Below are positions 1 to 9,084 of a stretch of DNA of 19,151 bases, one piece after another. Under the pieces are notes generated by a model. That model saw nothing but the letters and a program-made list of their open reading frames with translations. It made no database searches and was not told the origin of the DNA. Both the position numbers and the translations under genes were made by a program. Each line of letters starts with the position of its first letter. Position 1 is the first letter of the stretch. Origin of the DNA: Chitinophagaceae bacterium (GTDB lineage Bacteria; Bacteroidota; Bacteroidia; Chitinophagales; Chitinophagaceae); assembly GCA_019747455.1 (NCBI GenBank), contig JAIEQT010000128.1:1-19151 (forward strand), given 5' to 3'.

Positions 1-2
1 CC

Positions 3-1232
3 AGAAGCTCTCGTATTTATTATAATAAAAAATTCTTCTCCTATCCTTTAGTAGCCATGGAGGCACTAACTAAATTAGGTGTATGGGAAAGTGGACTCTG
101 TGTATTGAGCTACTTACGTGCCAAATTGTTCCCCGTAAAAAATCCTACCAATTTTGAAGACTGGGTAGTAAACCAATTCGGTCGCCGACTTTTCAATATT
201 TTTTTCAAAACCTACACCGAAAAAGTGTGGGGCATCCCATGTAAAGAAATTTCCGCTGATTGGGCTGCACAACGTATCAAAGGTCTTTCGCTAAGTAGCG
301 CCATTTGGAATGCTGTTTTCAAAGCTAAACCTTCCAGTAAAGATCAGGTGATTAAAACATTGATCGATTCGTTTCGCTATCCAAAAATGGGACCCGGTAT
401 GATGTGGGAAGTTTGTACCCTAAAAAGTAAAGAAATGGGCGTACAAGTAGAAATGAATTGTGGCGTAAAAGATATTGAACTCAAGGGTAACAACTGGATT
501 GTACACACTAGCGACAACAGAGTTTTTGATGGATTCGATTATGTATTGAGTACAGCCCCTATGAGAGAACTTATTACATCCGTAACACCCACTTTCCCAC
601 AACAAGCTTTTGACTCAGCAAAACATTTAGAATACCGCGACTTTCTAACGGTTGTTTTGATTTGTAAAGATGAGGATGCATTTCATGATAACTGGATTTA
701 TATACATGACCCAAGCGTAAAAGTTGGTCGCATACAAAATTTCAAATCTTGGAGTCCCTATATGGTTCCGGATCCTGAAATGGCCTGTTATGGGTTAGAA
801 TATTTTTGTTTTGAAGGAGATGGTTTATGGACGTCTTCCGATGCAGATCTTATTGCATTAGCCACAAAAGAAATCAATCAAATAGGTCTTACACATCCCG
901 AAGCTGTAGTTGATGGTTATGTAGTGCGGCAGCCCAAAGCATACCCCGTATATGATCAAACCTATAAAGAAAAAGTTAATGATGTTCGGGTAGCATTAAA
1001 AGCATATCCAGGCTTGTATTTGATAGGTAGAAATGGTATGCATAAATACAATAACCAAGACCATAGTATGATGACAGCAATGCTGGCTGCAAAAAATATC
1101 ATCGCCGGTAAAGAGATCTATGATTTATGGGATGTGAACGAAGATGCTGAATATCATGAAGGAGGCGAAAGGGGTGCTGAAGAATTGAAGAAGGTGGAAG
1201 GAAGAATGGTACCGGAGAGAAAGAATTCATAA
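3..1232 (+). CDS. FAD-dependent oxidoreductase (amine oxidase / UDP-galactopyranose mutase-like), 5'-truncated
   Basis: This is the C-terminal 409 residues of a flavoprotein. The frame is open to the left edge: the codons before the first internal ATG at base 57 read as good protein (RSSRIYYNKKFFSYPLVA), so that ATG is not the start. The N-terminal Rossmann dinucleotide-binding GxGxxG region must lie outside the window. Counting from base 3, YTEKVWG is at residues 71-77, a motif I associate with the protoporphyrinogen oxidase / UDP-galactopyranose mutase-like group. The FAD-contacting C-terminal segment GRNGMHKYNNQDHS starts at residue 342. The tail is acidic, then basic. The substrate cannot be told from sequence; in Bacteroidota such proteins often sit near polysaccharide genes, but only the left edge is visible here. 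Its stop codon overlaps the 3' end of convergent rarA by 6 bases, inside a doubled aattcat sequence. Confidence 0.85.
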   Translation, partial: RSSRIYYNKKFFSYPLVAMEALTKLGVWESGLCVLSYLRAKLFPVKNPTNFEDWVVNQFGRRLFNIFFKTYTEKVWGIPCKEISADWAAQRIKGLSLSSAIWNAVFKAKPSSKDQVIKTLIDSFRYPKMGPGMMWEVCTLKSKEMGVQVEMNCGVKDIELKGNNWIVHTSDNRVFDGFDYVLSTAPMRELITSVTPTFPQQAFDSAKHLEYRDFLTVVLICKDEDAFHDNWIYIHDPSVKVGRIQNFKSWSPYMVPDPEMACYGLEYFCFEGDGLWTSSDADLIALATKEINQIGLTHPEAVVDGYVVRQPKAYPVYDQTYKEKVNDVRVALKAYPGLYLIGRNGMHKYNNQDHSMMTAMLAAKNIIAGKEIYDLWDVNEDAEYHEGGERGAEELKKVEGRMVPERKNS

Positions 1233-2480
1233 TTCATAATTATACTTCCCTTTCCAACGTGCCGCCAGAAATTTTAACAACTCTTGTTCTCTTGCATTTT
1301 TCCCTGGTATATAAAAGGTAGTATTTTTTATTGCATCTGGTAAGTACTCCTGATCTAAGAAATTTCTCTCTCCTAAGTGGGAGTACTGATAATCTTTTCC
1401 ATAATCCATTTGCTTCATCAATTTAGTAGGCGCATTGCGTAAATGTAAGGGTACGGGTAAATCGCCATATTGCTGAACGGCTTGCTGCGCTTTACCTATG
1501 GCTTCATAAGCGGCATTACTCTTAGGTGATGATGCTAAATAGGTGGCGCATTGCGATAGAATAATTCTTCCTTCCGGATAACCAATTTTACTTACTGCAT
1601 CAAATGTGGCATTAGCTAATAATAAAGCATTCGGATTAGCATTACCAATATCTTCACTGGCTAATATCAACATTCTTCGTGCAATAAATTTGATATCTTC
1701 TCCTCCCTCAATCAAACGTGCTAACCAATATACAGCGCCATTAGGATCACTACCTCTAATGCTTTTTATAAAAGCAGAGATAATATCATAATGCTGTTCC
1801 CCGCTCTTATCATATAATACAATTCTCTTCTGAGCAATATCCATTACCACTTTATCTGTAATAGTTGTATTGCCGGATTCTACAATGATCTCTAGTAAAT
1901 TCAATAACTTCCTGCCATCACCACCACTAATCGCAATCAATGCTGATGTTTCTTTTAAAATAATTTTTTTCTTTTTTAGTATATCATCTCTGTCTATTGC
2001 TTGCGCTAATAACTCAATTAATTTTTCTTCCGATAGTGCTTTTAAAACATATACCTGACATCGGCTTAATAAAGCGCTATTCACTTCAAAAGAGGGGTTT
2101 TCTGTAGTGGCTCCTATAAGACGAATAATCCCTTTTTCTACCGCACCCAATAAAGCATCTTGCTGGGATTTATTAAATCGATGAATCTCATCTATGAATA
2201 AAACAGCTCCGTTGAGTTGTTTAGCTTTATCAATCACTTCTCTCACTTCTTTTACCCCACTACTTATTGCACTTAGCTGAAAATAAGTCATACCAAGGCT
2301 TTCCGCAATTATTTGTGCAATAGTGGTTTTACCTACTCCGGGTGGGCCCCATAAAATCATAGAATGAATAGCCCGTTGTTGGAGTGCTTTGCGGAGAATG
2401 CCCCCCTCACCAGTGATGTGTTCTTGACCAATTACTTGATCCAAAGTAGTAGGTCGAATGCGCTCTGCTAGAGGAGTCAT
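1227..2480 (-). CDS. rarA: Replication-associated recombination protein A (AAA+ ATPase, RarA/MgsA)
   Basis: RarA is a clamp-loader-like AAA+ ATPase that acts at stalled replication forks; it belongs to the same family as eukaryotic WRNIP1/Mgs1. The 417-residue length is normal. Walker A is GPPGVGKT at residues 45-52. Walker B is VLFIDE near 93-98, followed by the family-typical [13 protein letters not shown]. Sensor 1 is [11 protein letters not shown] near 124-134 and the arginine-finger SR is at 139-140. The C-terminal half carries the RarA tetramerisation region, with conserved stretches such as [20 protein letters not shown] and [10 protein letters not shown]. The ATG at 2480 is followed at once by the expected [10 protein letters not shown]. 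It is co-oriented with the upstream MFS gene but separated by 137 bases of repeat-like DNA, so co-transcription is uncertain. Nothing in it looks defective. Confidence 0.95.
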   Translation of the reverse strand: MTPLAERIRPTTLDQVIGQEHITGEGGILRKALQQRAIHSMILWGPPGVGKTTIAQIIAESLGMTYFQLSAISSGVKEVREVIDKAKQLNGAVLFIDEIHRFNKSQQDALLGAVEKGIIRLIGATTENPSFEVNSALLSRCQVYVLKALSEEKLIELLAQAIDRDDILKKKKIILKETSALIAISGGDGRKLLNLLEIIVESGNTTITDKVVMDIAQKRIVLYDKSGEQHYDIISAFIKSIRGSDPNGAVYWLARLIEGGEDIKFIARRMLILASEDIGNANPNALLLANATFDAVSKIGYPEGRIILSQCATYLASSPKSNAAYEAIGKAQQAVQQYGDLPVPLHLRNAPTKLMKQMDYGKDYQYSHLGERNFLDQEYLPDAIKNTTFYIPGKNAREQELLKFLAARWKGKYNYEL

Positions 2481-2514
2481 TTGAGATTCAAATTATTTAT
2501 GTCTAAAGGTAGGA

Positions 2515-2615
2515 GACTATAGTCCGTAAGCCAAAGTCGGGTAAGTCAGTAAGCACAAGTCAACGAGCCAGTATTTAAGAATCGGACTGGCTTACAGACT
2601 CCCGGACTCCCGGGC
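2515..2615. repeat. Intergenic patch of degenerate AGTCnGTAAG repeats with an inverted copy
   Basis: This fills most of the gap between the MFS gene and rarA. It opens with a perfect 10-base palindrome (gactatagtc, 2515-2524). Four degenerate units follow: agtccgtaag at 2521, agtcgggtaag at 2535, agtcagtaag at 2544 and agtcaacgag at 2558. The first unit plus its flank (2521-2533) pairs with tggcttacagact (2588-2600) at 12 of 13 positions in inverted orientation. Directly after it, gactcccg is repeated twice in tandem (2597-2612), just before the MFS stop codon. The arrangement resembles a degraded interspersed or REP-like intergenic element, but no second copy can be seen in this window. It could also act as a long-loop hairpin behind the MFS gene. 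Confidence 0.55.
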
Positions 2616-2617
2616 TT

Positions 2618-3760
2618 CTACGAAAACTTCGTTATCCTGGCTAACAAGGTAGTTCCAAATCCAAGTAAGGCAATCACTGCGAAAGAGGTTCTTAAACTAA
2701 ATAATTCAGCTATAAAACCTATTAGAGGCGGCCCAATTAAAAAACCTAAAAAACCAATACTAGACACAGCGGCTAATGCAACGCCGGCGCTCATCGTAGT
2801 AGATTTTCCAGCCTCACTGTACACTACCGGTACCACAGAAGATACACCAATGCCTACTAATAAAAAGCCTGCTGTTGCTGTAACCAGGCTCGGAAAAATA
2901 ACAGCTGTTAAAAGTCCGGTAGCAATCACACTACCACTACCTAATAGGATTTTTTTTCTGCCAAAACGAGTAACCAATCTATCTCCTAAAAACCTTCCAC
3001 CGGCCATTGTACTCATAAAAGCTGCATACCCTAATGTGGTTAGATTTTTTGGAGCCTCAACTACTTTTTGAAAATAGATACCACTCCAATCAAACATGGT
3101 TCCTTCTGCGGCCATACAACAAAAAGCAATTAAACCAAGTTTCAACAGGTTAGCATCTGGCTTGGCAAAAATGGGCTGGTCGGGGCTACTATTATCACTT
3201 CGTAAAATATATTGCTGAGTATAAAGCGCTAAACTCATCATAACCGCAGCAATACCTATAAAATGTTGATTGGGATCAAAACCTCTTGCAATCATGAGGG
3301 TTCCGACTGCAGCCCCGCTAAAACCGGCTAAGCTCCATACCCCATGAAAGGTGGCCATAATAGAACGACCATACAGTGCTTCTACACCAACGGCCTGCGT
3401 ATTGACAGAAATATTCATCATATTTCCAAAAAGTCCGAAAAAGAAAAGCGTAGTTATAAGTAACGGCACCGTATTACAAAAACCTAAACAAATCAGTACG
3501 CTTGGGTAAATCAGGCCGCTAAGGGTAGCTACTTTTCTACTTCCCAGCTTAGCAACCAACCAGCCGGATAATGGCAGGCTGCACATAGACCCAATGGGTA
3601 AGGCAAAGAGAACAGCGCCTAAGCTACCTTCGCTTAAATGTAAGGCCTTGCTAATATCGGGTATACGGCTTGCCCAACTGGCAAAACAAATGCCGGCAAT
3701 AAAGAAAAATGCAGCTACTGCAAATCGATAAGTTCTTGGTTGATGATTCATACTATCCAT
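2618..3760 (-). CDS. MFS transporter, YbjJ-like
   Basis: This is an inner-membrane major facilitator superfamily protein of 380 residues with about 12 hydrophobic segments. The pattern FFFIAGICFASWASRIPDI near residues 18-36, then an LGAVLFALPIGSM segment and WLVAKLGSRK (a loop 2-3 A-motif variant), matches the E. coli YbjJ type of proton-linked transporter. A second basic cytoplasmic loop (GDRLVTRFGRKK) marks the start of the C-terminal half, and GFLGFLIGPPLIGFI is a YbjJ-type C-terminal signature. The substrate is unknown. Two starts are possible, ATG at 3760 or ATG at 3751 (MNHQPRTYRF). A TAnnTTTG-like element on the minus strand at 3773-3766 would place transcription start almost on the first ATG, which slightly favours the second or a leaderless message. 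The gene is divergent from aspS. Confidence 0.85.
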   Translation of the reverse strand: MDSMNHQPRTYRFAVAAFFFIAGICFASWASRIPDISKALHLSEGSLGAVLFALPIGSMCSLPLSGWLVAKLGSRKVATLSGLIYPSVLICLGFCNTVPLLITTLFFFGLFGNMMNISVNTQAVGVEALYGRSIMATFHGVWSLAGFSGAAVGTLMIARGFDPNQHFIGIAAVMMSLALYTQQYILRSDNSSPDQPIFAKPDANLLKLGLIAFCCMAAEGTMFDWSGIYFQKVVEAPKNLTTLGYAAFMSTMAGGRFLGDRLVTRFGRKKILLGSGSVIATGLLTAVIFPSLVTATAGFLLVGIGVSSVVPVVYSEAGKSTTMSAGVALAAVSSIGFLGFLIGPPLIGFIAELFSLRTSFAVIALLGFGTTLLARITKFS

Positions 3761-3803
3761 TACTTCAAAAATATCGTAAACACGCCACTTTATGCATTTG
3801 GAT

Positions 3804-3811
3804 TATATTTG
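3804..3811 (+). promoter_or_regulatory. Bacteroidota -7 promoter element for aspS (tatatttg)
   Basis: tatatttg fits the TAnnTTTG -7 consensus used by the Bacteroidota primary sigma factor. It lies 28 bases before the aspS ATG in a 79-base divergent region. I do not see a good TTTG -33 element at the expected spacing, so this is a candidate only. Confidence 0.4.
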
Positions 3812-3839
3812 CAGCCCAACTCATTAATAAAATAGTGTC

Positions 3840-5666
3840 ATGTTTCGTACGAATACTTGTGGTGAATTAAGAAAAGAAAATATTGGATCAACGGTAACCC
3901 TGGCTGGCTGGGTGCAAACAGTTAGAAAATTTGGTGCGATCAGTTTTGTAGACCTCAGAGACCGTTATGGTATTACACAGCTACTGTTTGGTGAATCATT
4001 GAATGAAGCACTTGAAGAACAGCCCTTGGGTAGGGAATATGTTTTACAAGTTGTAGGAACTGTTGCCGAAAGAAGTAATAAAAACCTGAATATTCCAACA
4101 GGTGATATTGAAATTCATGTTTCTTCCTTTTCTATATTAAACAAGTCAGCCATTCCCCCTTTCACCATTCAAGACGATACGGATGGAGGAGATGATTTAC
4201 GAATGAAATATCGTTTCTTGGATTTGCGTAGAAATGCCGTAAAAAAGAATCTGGAACTGCGGTATGCAGTGAATCGTTCGGTTCGAAATTATTTGCATGA
4301 AAATTTATTCATGGATATTGAAACACCATTTCTGATTAAATCCACTCCCGAAGGTGCACGAGACTTTGTAGTGCCTTCTCGAATGAACCCCGGTCAGTTC
4401 TATGCCCTTCCCCAATCGCCGCAAACATTCAAACAGTTATTAATGGTAAGCGGTTATGATCGTTACTATCAAATTGTAAAATGTTTTAGAGACGAAGATT
4501 TGCGTGCCGATCGCCAACCTGAATTCACACAGATCGATTGTGAAATGACTTTTGTGGAGCAAGAAGATATCCTGCATATGTTTGAAGGTTTGGTGAAGCG
4601 TGTGTTCAAGGATGTAAAAAATATTGACTATGCTGATAGCGTAGAACGAATGACTTGGGAAGATGCCATGTGGATATACGGAAATGATAAACCCGATATT
4701 CGTTTTGGGATGAAAGTACTTAATTTAAAATCTGCTTTTCGAAAAGAAGGAAAAATAACAGCAACCGGGGAACTCATTAATGGTGCGGGTTTTGGCGTAT
4801 TCGATAATGCAGAAACGGTATTGGCGATTGCCGTACCGGGCTGTGCTGACTATACACGCAAAAAAACAGATGAATTAACAGAGTGGGTGAAACGTCCGCA
4901 AGTAGGTATGCAAGGTTTGGTGTATATTAAGTGTAATCCGGATAGAACTTATAAAAGTAGCGTAGATAAATTCTACACAGAAGAAAAATTAAAAGCGATT
5001 GCAAATGCTGCTGGTGCAGTTACAGGAGATTTGGTATTGATATTGGCTGGTAGGGAGGAGCGAACCAGAAAAGCAATAAGCGATCTTCGATTAGAATTAG
5101 GTAAACGTTTGGGATTGAGAAAGGATAATGAATTCAAATTATTATGGGTACTAGATTTTCCTTTATTCGAATATGCAGAAGATGAAAACCGTTGGGTTGC
5201 TCGTCACCATCCCTTTACTTCGCCGAAGCCAGATCATATAGAAGTGATGATCAGTAATAATCCGGTAATAGAAAACGCTGAGAAATATTTAGAACATCCT
5301 TATGCTAACATCAAAGCCAATGCCTATGATATGGTTTTAAATGGGAATGAAATAGGAGGAGGTTCTATTCGAATTTATCAGCGCGCTCTTCAGGAAAAAA
5401 TGTTTGCAGCACTTGGTATGAGTGAAGAAGAAGCGCAACATAAGTTTGGATTTTTATTGGGAGCTTTTGAATATGGAGCCCCGCCACATGGTGGTATAGC
5501 CTTCGGTTTCGATAGGCTTTGTTCTATTTTAGGAGGAAGTGAAAGTATCCGCGATTTCATTGCCTTCCCCAAAAACAATAGTGGTCGCGATGTAATGCTC
5601 GACGCCCCCAGCACGATTGATGCTAAACAATTTGAGGAGTTACAGATAAGGTTGGATTTGAAATAG
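3840..5666 (+). CDS. aspS: Aspartyl-tRNA synthetase
   Basis: This class IIb aminoacyl-tRNA synthetase charges tRNA(Asp) with aspartate in the cytoplasm. Its 608 residues and layout are those of the bacterial type. An N-terminal OB-fold anticodon-binding domain covers about residues 1-105 ([21 protein letters not shown]). Class II motif 1 lies around 155-175 ([16 protein letters not shown]) and motif 2 at about 215-237 ([19 protein letters not shown]). A GAD-type insertion follows, roughly 290-420, and motif 3 is at about 551-562 ([10 protein letters not shown]). The start at 3840 gives the expected [11 protein letters not shown]. It appears to be a single-gene unit: it has its own -7-like element upstream and a terminator-like hairpin behind it. 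Whether it is discriminating or also charges tRNA(Asn) cannot be judged from the sequence alone. Confidence 0.98.
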   Translation: MFRTNTCGELRKENIGSTVTLAGWVQTVRKFGAISFVDLRDRYGITQLLFGESLNEALEEQPLGREYVLQVVGTVAERSNKNLNIPTGDIEIHVSSFSILNKSAIPPFTIQDDTDGGDDLRMKYRFLDLRRNAVKKNLELRYAVNRSVRNYLHENLFMDIETPFLIKSTPEGARDFVVPSRMNPGQFYALPQSPQTFKQLLMVSGYDRYYQIVKCFRDEDLRADRQPEFTQIDCEMTFVEQEDILHMFEGLVKRVFKDVKNIDYADSVERMTWEDAMWIYGNDKPDIRFGMKVLNLKSAFRKEGKITATGELINGAGFGVFDNAETVLAIAVPGCADYTRKKTDELTEWVKRPQVGMQGLVYIKCNPDRTYKSSVDKFYTEEKLKAIANAAGAVTGDLVLILAGREERTRKAISDLRLELGKRLGLRKDNEFKLLWVLDFPLFEYAEDENRWVARHHPFTSPKPDHIEVMISNNPVIENAEKYLEHPYANIKANAYDMVLNGNEIGGGSIRIYQRALQEKMFAALGMSEEEAQHKFGFLLGAFEYGAPPHGGIAFGFDRLCSILGGSESIRDFIAFPKNNSGRDVMLDAPSTIDAKQFEELQIRLDLK

Positions 5667-5687
5667 TATTTTTTTGTATATTGTAGA

Positions 5688-5719
5688 GTTGCTGCCTTAA
5701 CAGGTATGCAACTTTTTTT
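5688..5719 (+). terminator. Probable terminator of aspS
   Basis: gttgc (5688-5692) pairs with gcaac (5708-5712), with a further short gcc/ggt pairing inside after a small bulge, and a run of seven T follows. The stem is imperfect. It ends 15 bases before the next gene, so it would have to coexist with that operon's promoter. Confidence 0.4.
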
Positions 5720-5734
5720 ATATAAACTACGCTT

Positions 5735-7180
5735 ATGCAAATTGAGGCCTTATTTCAAGCATATACCACCAAGATGGGTATTTGGGATGAAATGAAAGAA
5801 GGAGATCATATACGGTTGCCGTATCAGTCGATATTTAAAGCGCTCAGTAAGTTTTCATTAGACGATCTGCAAATTAAACATCAGCTTGCAAGTGAGTTGT
5901 TCATGAGTCAGGGTATCACTTTCACTGTGTACAGCGACAATAAAGGCATTGAGAGAATTTTTCCCTACGACATCATTCCACGCATCATCACAGCAGCTGA
6001 ATGGAAACATGTAGAAGAAGGAATTAAACAGCGACTAAAAGCATTGAATCTATTTCTAAAAGATATTTACAATGAGCAGCAAATTATAAAAGATCATATA
6101 ATACCCGCGCACCTAATTGCATCTTGTCCACATTTTACACAACAGGTTTTTGGAATTAAAGTACCACACGATATCTATGTTCATATTGCCGGTATCGATT
6201 TAATTCGGGGCGATGATGGTACTTTCTACATCTTAGAAGATAACCTACGTACTCCTTCGGGCGTTTCTTATATGCTGGAAAATAGAGAAGTAACCAAACG
6301 TATTTTTCCGGATTTATTGGCGGGTAGCAATGTGCGGATGGTGAATCAATATCCCTTGGCGTTGTATGATAATTTGGTGGCACTTTCTCCCAGGCAAATT
6401 TCGAACCCCGTAGTAGTACTACTTACGCCGGGCGTATATAATGCTGCTTATTTTGAGCATACTTTTTTGGCAAGGCAAATGGGTATTCAATTGGTAGAAG
6501 GAAGAGATTTGGTGGTTGATAACCAGAAAGTGTTTATGAAAACAACTTCCGGATTGCAACAAGTAGATGTGATTTATAGAAGGGTAGATGATGAATTCCT
6601 CGATCCACTTGTATTTCGAACAGATAGTATATTAGGCGTTCCCGGTTTATTAAGTGCTTACCATAAAGGAAATGTTGCTATTGTTAACGCATTAGGAAAC
6701 GGTGTTGCAGATGATAAAGCGGTTTACGCTTATGTGCCACAAATGATTAAGTATTATTTGAACGAAACACCAATACTACCCAATGTGCCTACTTATCAAA
6801 TGGAGAATGGTGCAGAACGTGAGTATGCTTTTAAACATATTTATAAAATGGTTATTAAAGAAACCAATCAATCGGGTGGGTATGGTATGTTAATGGGGAA
6901 TAGTGCAAGTCAAGAACAAATAGATGCAACTATTTTAGCAGTTCAACAAAACCCAAGAAATTTTATCGCCCAACCAATTATCTCTTTATCAACTGTTCCT
7001 TGTTTATTAGATGGAAAATTACAAGCTAGGCATGTAGACTTACGCCCCTATGCACTTTGTGGCCCATCGGGTATAGAAATAGTTCCGGGGGGGTTAACAC
7101 GTGTTGCTTTACGTGAAGGTTCTTTAGTAGTGAATTCTTCACAGGGAGGTGGAAGTAAAGACACTTGGATCATTGACTAA
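5735..7180 (+). CDS. Circularly permuted ATP-grasp ligase (CP_ATPgrasp, DUF404/DUF407 type)
   Basis: This 481-residue protein is of the circularly permuted ATP-grasp family, predicted to use ATP to form amide (peptide-like) bonds. Family signatures appear in the expected order: GIDLIRGDDGTFYILEDN then LRTPSGVSY (residues 153-179), YRRVDDEFLDPL (281-292), NALGNGVADDKAVYAY (318-333), SGGYGMLMG (380-388), ARHVDLRPYAL (431-441) and REGSLVVNSSQGGGSKDTW (460-478). No signal peptide is visible, so it should be cytoplasmic. It is the first gene of a tight four-gene run, with 15 bases before the alpha-E gene. Comparative genomics (Iyer, Aravind and colleagues) groups this ATP-grasp type with alpha-E and transglutaminase proteins as a predicted peptide synthesis or modification system. 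The real substrate is unknown to me. Confidence 0.92.
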   Translation: MQIEALFQAYTTKMGIWDEMKEGDHIRLPYQSIFKALSKFSLDDLQIKHQLASELFMSQGITFTVYSDNKGIERIFPYDIIPRIITAAEWKHVEEGIKQRLKALNLFLKDIYNEQQIIKDHIIPAHLIASCPHFTQQVFGIKVPHDIYVHIAGIDLIRGDDGTFYILEDNLRTPSGVSYMLENREVTKRIFPDLLAGSNVRMVNQYPLALYDNLVALSPRQISNPVVVLLTPGVYNAAYFEHTFLARQMGIQLVEGRDLVVDNQKVFMKTTSGLQQVDVIYRRVDDEFLDPLVFRTDSILGVPGLLSAYHKGNVAIVNALGNGVADDKAVYAYVPQMIKYYLNETPILPNVPTYQMENGAEREYAFKHIYKMVIKETNQSGGYGMLMGNSASQEQIDATILAVQQNPRNFIAQPIISLSTVPCLLDGKLQARHVDLRPYALCGPSGIEIVPGGLTRVALREGSLVVNSSQGGGSKDTWIID

Positions 7181-7195
7181 TTTTAAATCAAATCT

Positions 7196-8137
7196 ATGCT
7201 TAGTCGAATAGCGGAATCTTTATACTGGCTGCAACGTTATATGGAAAGAACTGATGGTATGCTGCGATTGCTTAAAACCAGTTATATTTTATCTTTTGAT
7301 AAAGTACAAGCAGGTGGAATGAGTTGGCAACCTGCACTAGAAATTTTTACAGCACTCAATGCTGAGCAAATTAAAGCCATGCACGTCAATGAATCGGCTT
7401 CTTTGCAATATTTAGTTATCGATCCGAATAATAACAATGCATTGAGAACCATCATTACAAGAGCTAGGGAAAATGCAAGGGGTGTACAAGATCAAATTAC
7501 TAAAGAAGTTTGGGAACAAGTAAACCATATCTATCATTTAGTAAACAATGCGCAACTCACACTGAAATTAAACAGCGCTGATGCGATTACGGTACTCGAC
7601 AATTTAATTGCAGCAAGTGATCAATATATCGGAATCTCAGATAGTACAATGCCACGGGGAACCGGTTGGAATTATATGAATCTTGGTAGATTTACAGAAC
7701 GTTGTTTGTTAACAGTTGAGTACGTATATAATTTTTACGGAAGAATAAAGTTTAGTTTGAAAGATGAGCAGGACATTATTTTTTGGCGAAACCTACTCCT
7801 AGCATTATCGGGCTATGAATTGCATTTGAAAAACTATAATAACCAAGACCATAATCGGAATGTGGCAAAGCAGGTATTATTCGATCATTATTTTCCTCGT
7901 TCACTATATTATTCCTTAGACAGAGCTAATAAATACCTGGTTGATATTACCAACGATAATGCGGCCGAAGGAACTGATATGTTGAAAAGATCTTTCGGTC
8001 GTGTGAATAGTCAGGTTAAATTTGCAGATCTTGCAACCATTGAGCAAGTTGGCTTAGAAAGCTATTTGCAAACGATTAGAAGGGAATTGAATGAATTTAG
8101 TAGTTTATTTGGACAAACTTATTTCTCTTATGCCTAA
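7196..8137 (+). CDS. Alpha-E domain protein (DUF403)
   Basis: This all-helical 313-residue protein is the regular partner of the circularly permuted ATP-grasp ligase. The N-terminal signature MLSRIAESLYWLQRYMERTD is close to the family's MLSRxAxxxYWxxRYxERxE; the usual final glutamate is Asp here. A second internal signature, GWNYMNLGRFTERC around residues 160-173, resembles the family's second xxGRxxER helix. The two RYMER/GRFTER arginine-glutamate elements fit the repeated fold that gives the domain its name. No catalytic function is established; it is usually treated as a partner or scaffold for the ligase. The spacing of 15 bases upstream and 9 downstream indicates co-transcription with its neighbours. 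Confidence 0.9.
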   Translation: MLSRIAESLYWLQRYMERTDGMLRLLKTSYILSFDKVQAGGMSWQPALEIFTALNAEQIKAMHVNESASLQYLVIDPNNNNALRTIITRARENARGVQDQITKEVWEQVNHIYHLVNNAQLTLKLNSADAITVLDNLIAASDQYIGISDSTMPRGTGWNYMNLGRFTERCLLTVEYVYNFYGRIKFSLKDEQDIIFWRNLLLALSGYELHLKNYNNQDHNRNVAKQVLFDHYFPRSLYYSLDRANKYLVDITNDNAAEGTDMLKRSFGRVNSQVKFADLATIEQVGLESYLQTIRRELNEFSSLFGQTYFSYA

Positions 8138-8146
8138 TATATTTTA

Positions 8147-9082
8147 ATGTCAGTTTTTAATATCCACCACATCACGCGATATGAGTATGAGCGACCGGTA
8201 AAAGAAAGCGTGAATGAAATAAAAATTTTTCCGCTATCACTTCCAACGCAGCAGGTTGTTGAACATTCCTTGCAAATTACTGGAGACCCCGAAGTGTTTT
8301 TGTTCACCGACTATTGGGGGAATAAAGTAGGAAGCTTTTCAATTGCAGCACCGCATCAGCAACTAACAATTGAGAGTAAAGTATTGGTAGATACAAAAGC
8401 TTTTGATATAAAAGCACTTCCAAACATACCGATGCGTAAAGTAGTTCAAGAGAAAAATAATTTGCAACACCTTCAGCTCGTAACGATTTCAAAAGTAAAA
8501 TCAATAGATTGGTTTAATCATATACATGCAAACCTGTATGCAAAAGATCAGGGTATTGCCGATCAAATATTTAAGTATAGTGAATATGTGTTTAATAATT
8601 TTCGGTATATCAAAGGCATCACTACTATTGAAACAACTGTTGATGAATTAATTGAACAGCAGGCGGGAGTATGTCAGGATTTTTCTCATTTGTTGTTAGA
8701 GATGCTTCGTCGTATAAAAATACCTGCTCGATATGTTAGCGGATATATTTGCCCAAATAAGAATGGGATGCGTGGAGAAGGTGCTACCCATGCTTGGGTT
8801 GAAGCTTACTTACCCGGTTATGGTTGGGCTGGTATCGACCCAACCAATAACTGTTGGGCTGGTAGTCATCACGTTACCCTAGCTACGGGTAGAGATTTCG
8901 CCGATTGCACCCCTGTTAAAGGACTATTTAAAGGTAACGCCAAGCACGCACTATCGGTGTATGTGTCGGTTGGTTATGAAGATGGTGTAGTGTTTGAAGA
9001 AATGAATAACGTAAAAATGGAGAAAATAGCAGAAGGTAATACAACAGGTTTATTTAATAACTTCACGGCTCAACAACAATAA
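8147..9082 (+). CDS. Transglutaminase-like cysteine peptidase/acyltransferase with Bact_transglu_N domain
   Basis: The 311 residues comprise an N-terminal beta-rich Bact_transglu_N domain (about 1-85, starting FNIHHITRYEYERPV) and a transglutaminase core. The catalytic triad is complete: Cys176 in GVCQDFS, His215 in THAWVEA and Asp231 in GIDPTN. The family's typical tail GRDFADCTPVKGLFKG follows (about 248-263). There is no signal peptide, so it is probably cytoplasmic. Such proteins may hydrolyse or transfer gamma-glutamyl or other amide bonds. Next to an ATP-grasp ligase it is predicted to trim or exchange the bonds the ligase makes. It is the third gene of the run, 9 bases after the alpha-E gene and 2 bases before the membrane protein gene. 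Confidence 0.92.
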   Translation: MSVFNIHHITRYEYERPVKESVNEIKIFPLSLPTQQVVEHSLQITGDPEVFLFTDYWGNKVGSFSIAAPHQQLTIESKVLVDTKAFDIKALPNIPMRKVVQEKNNLQHLQLVTISKVKSIDWFNHIHANLYAKDQGIADQIFKYSEYVFNNFRYIKGITTIETTVDELIEQQAGVCQDFSHLLLEMLRRIKIPARYVSGYICPNKNGMRGEGATHAWVEAYLPGYGWAGIDPTNNCWAGSHHVTLATGRDFADCTPVKGLFKGNAKHALSVYVSVGYEDGVVFEEMNNVKMEKIAEGNTTGLFNNFTAQQQ

Positions 9083-9084
9083 AT

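Noticed and set aside
57..1232. ATG at base 57 as the true start of the first gene
   Set aside because: The frame is open to the left edge and the upstream codons read as conserved flavoprotein sequence, so the gene is simply cut by the window.
1221..1240. Doubled aattcat at the rarA / oxidoreductase junction as a mobile-element target duplication
   Set aside because: Only two short AT-rich copies, with no inserted element between them; chance is the simplest explanation.
5390..5740. 116-codon minus-strand frame over the 3' end of aspS
   Set aside because: It covers the conserved motif 3 coding region of aspS in antisense and shows no protein-like features.
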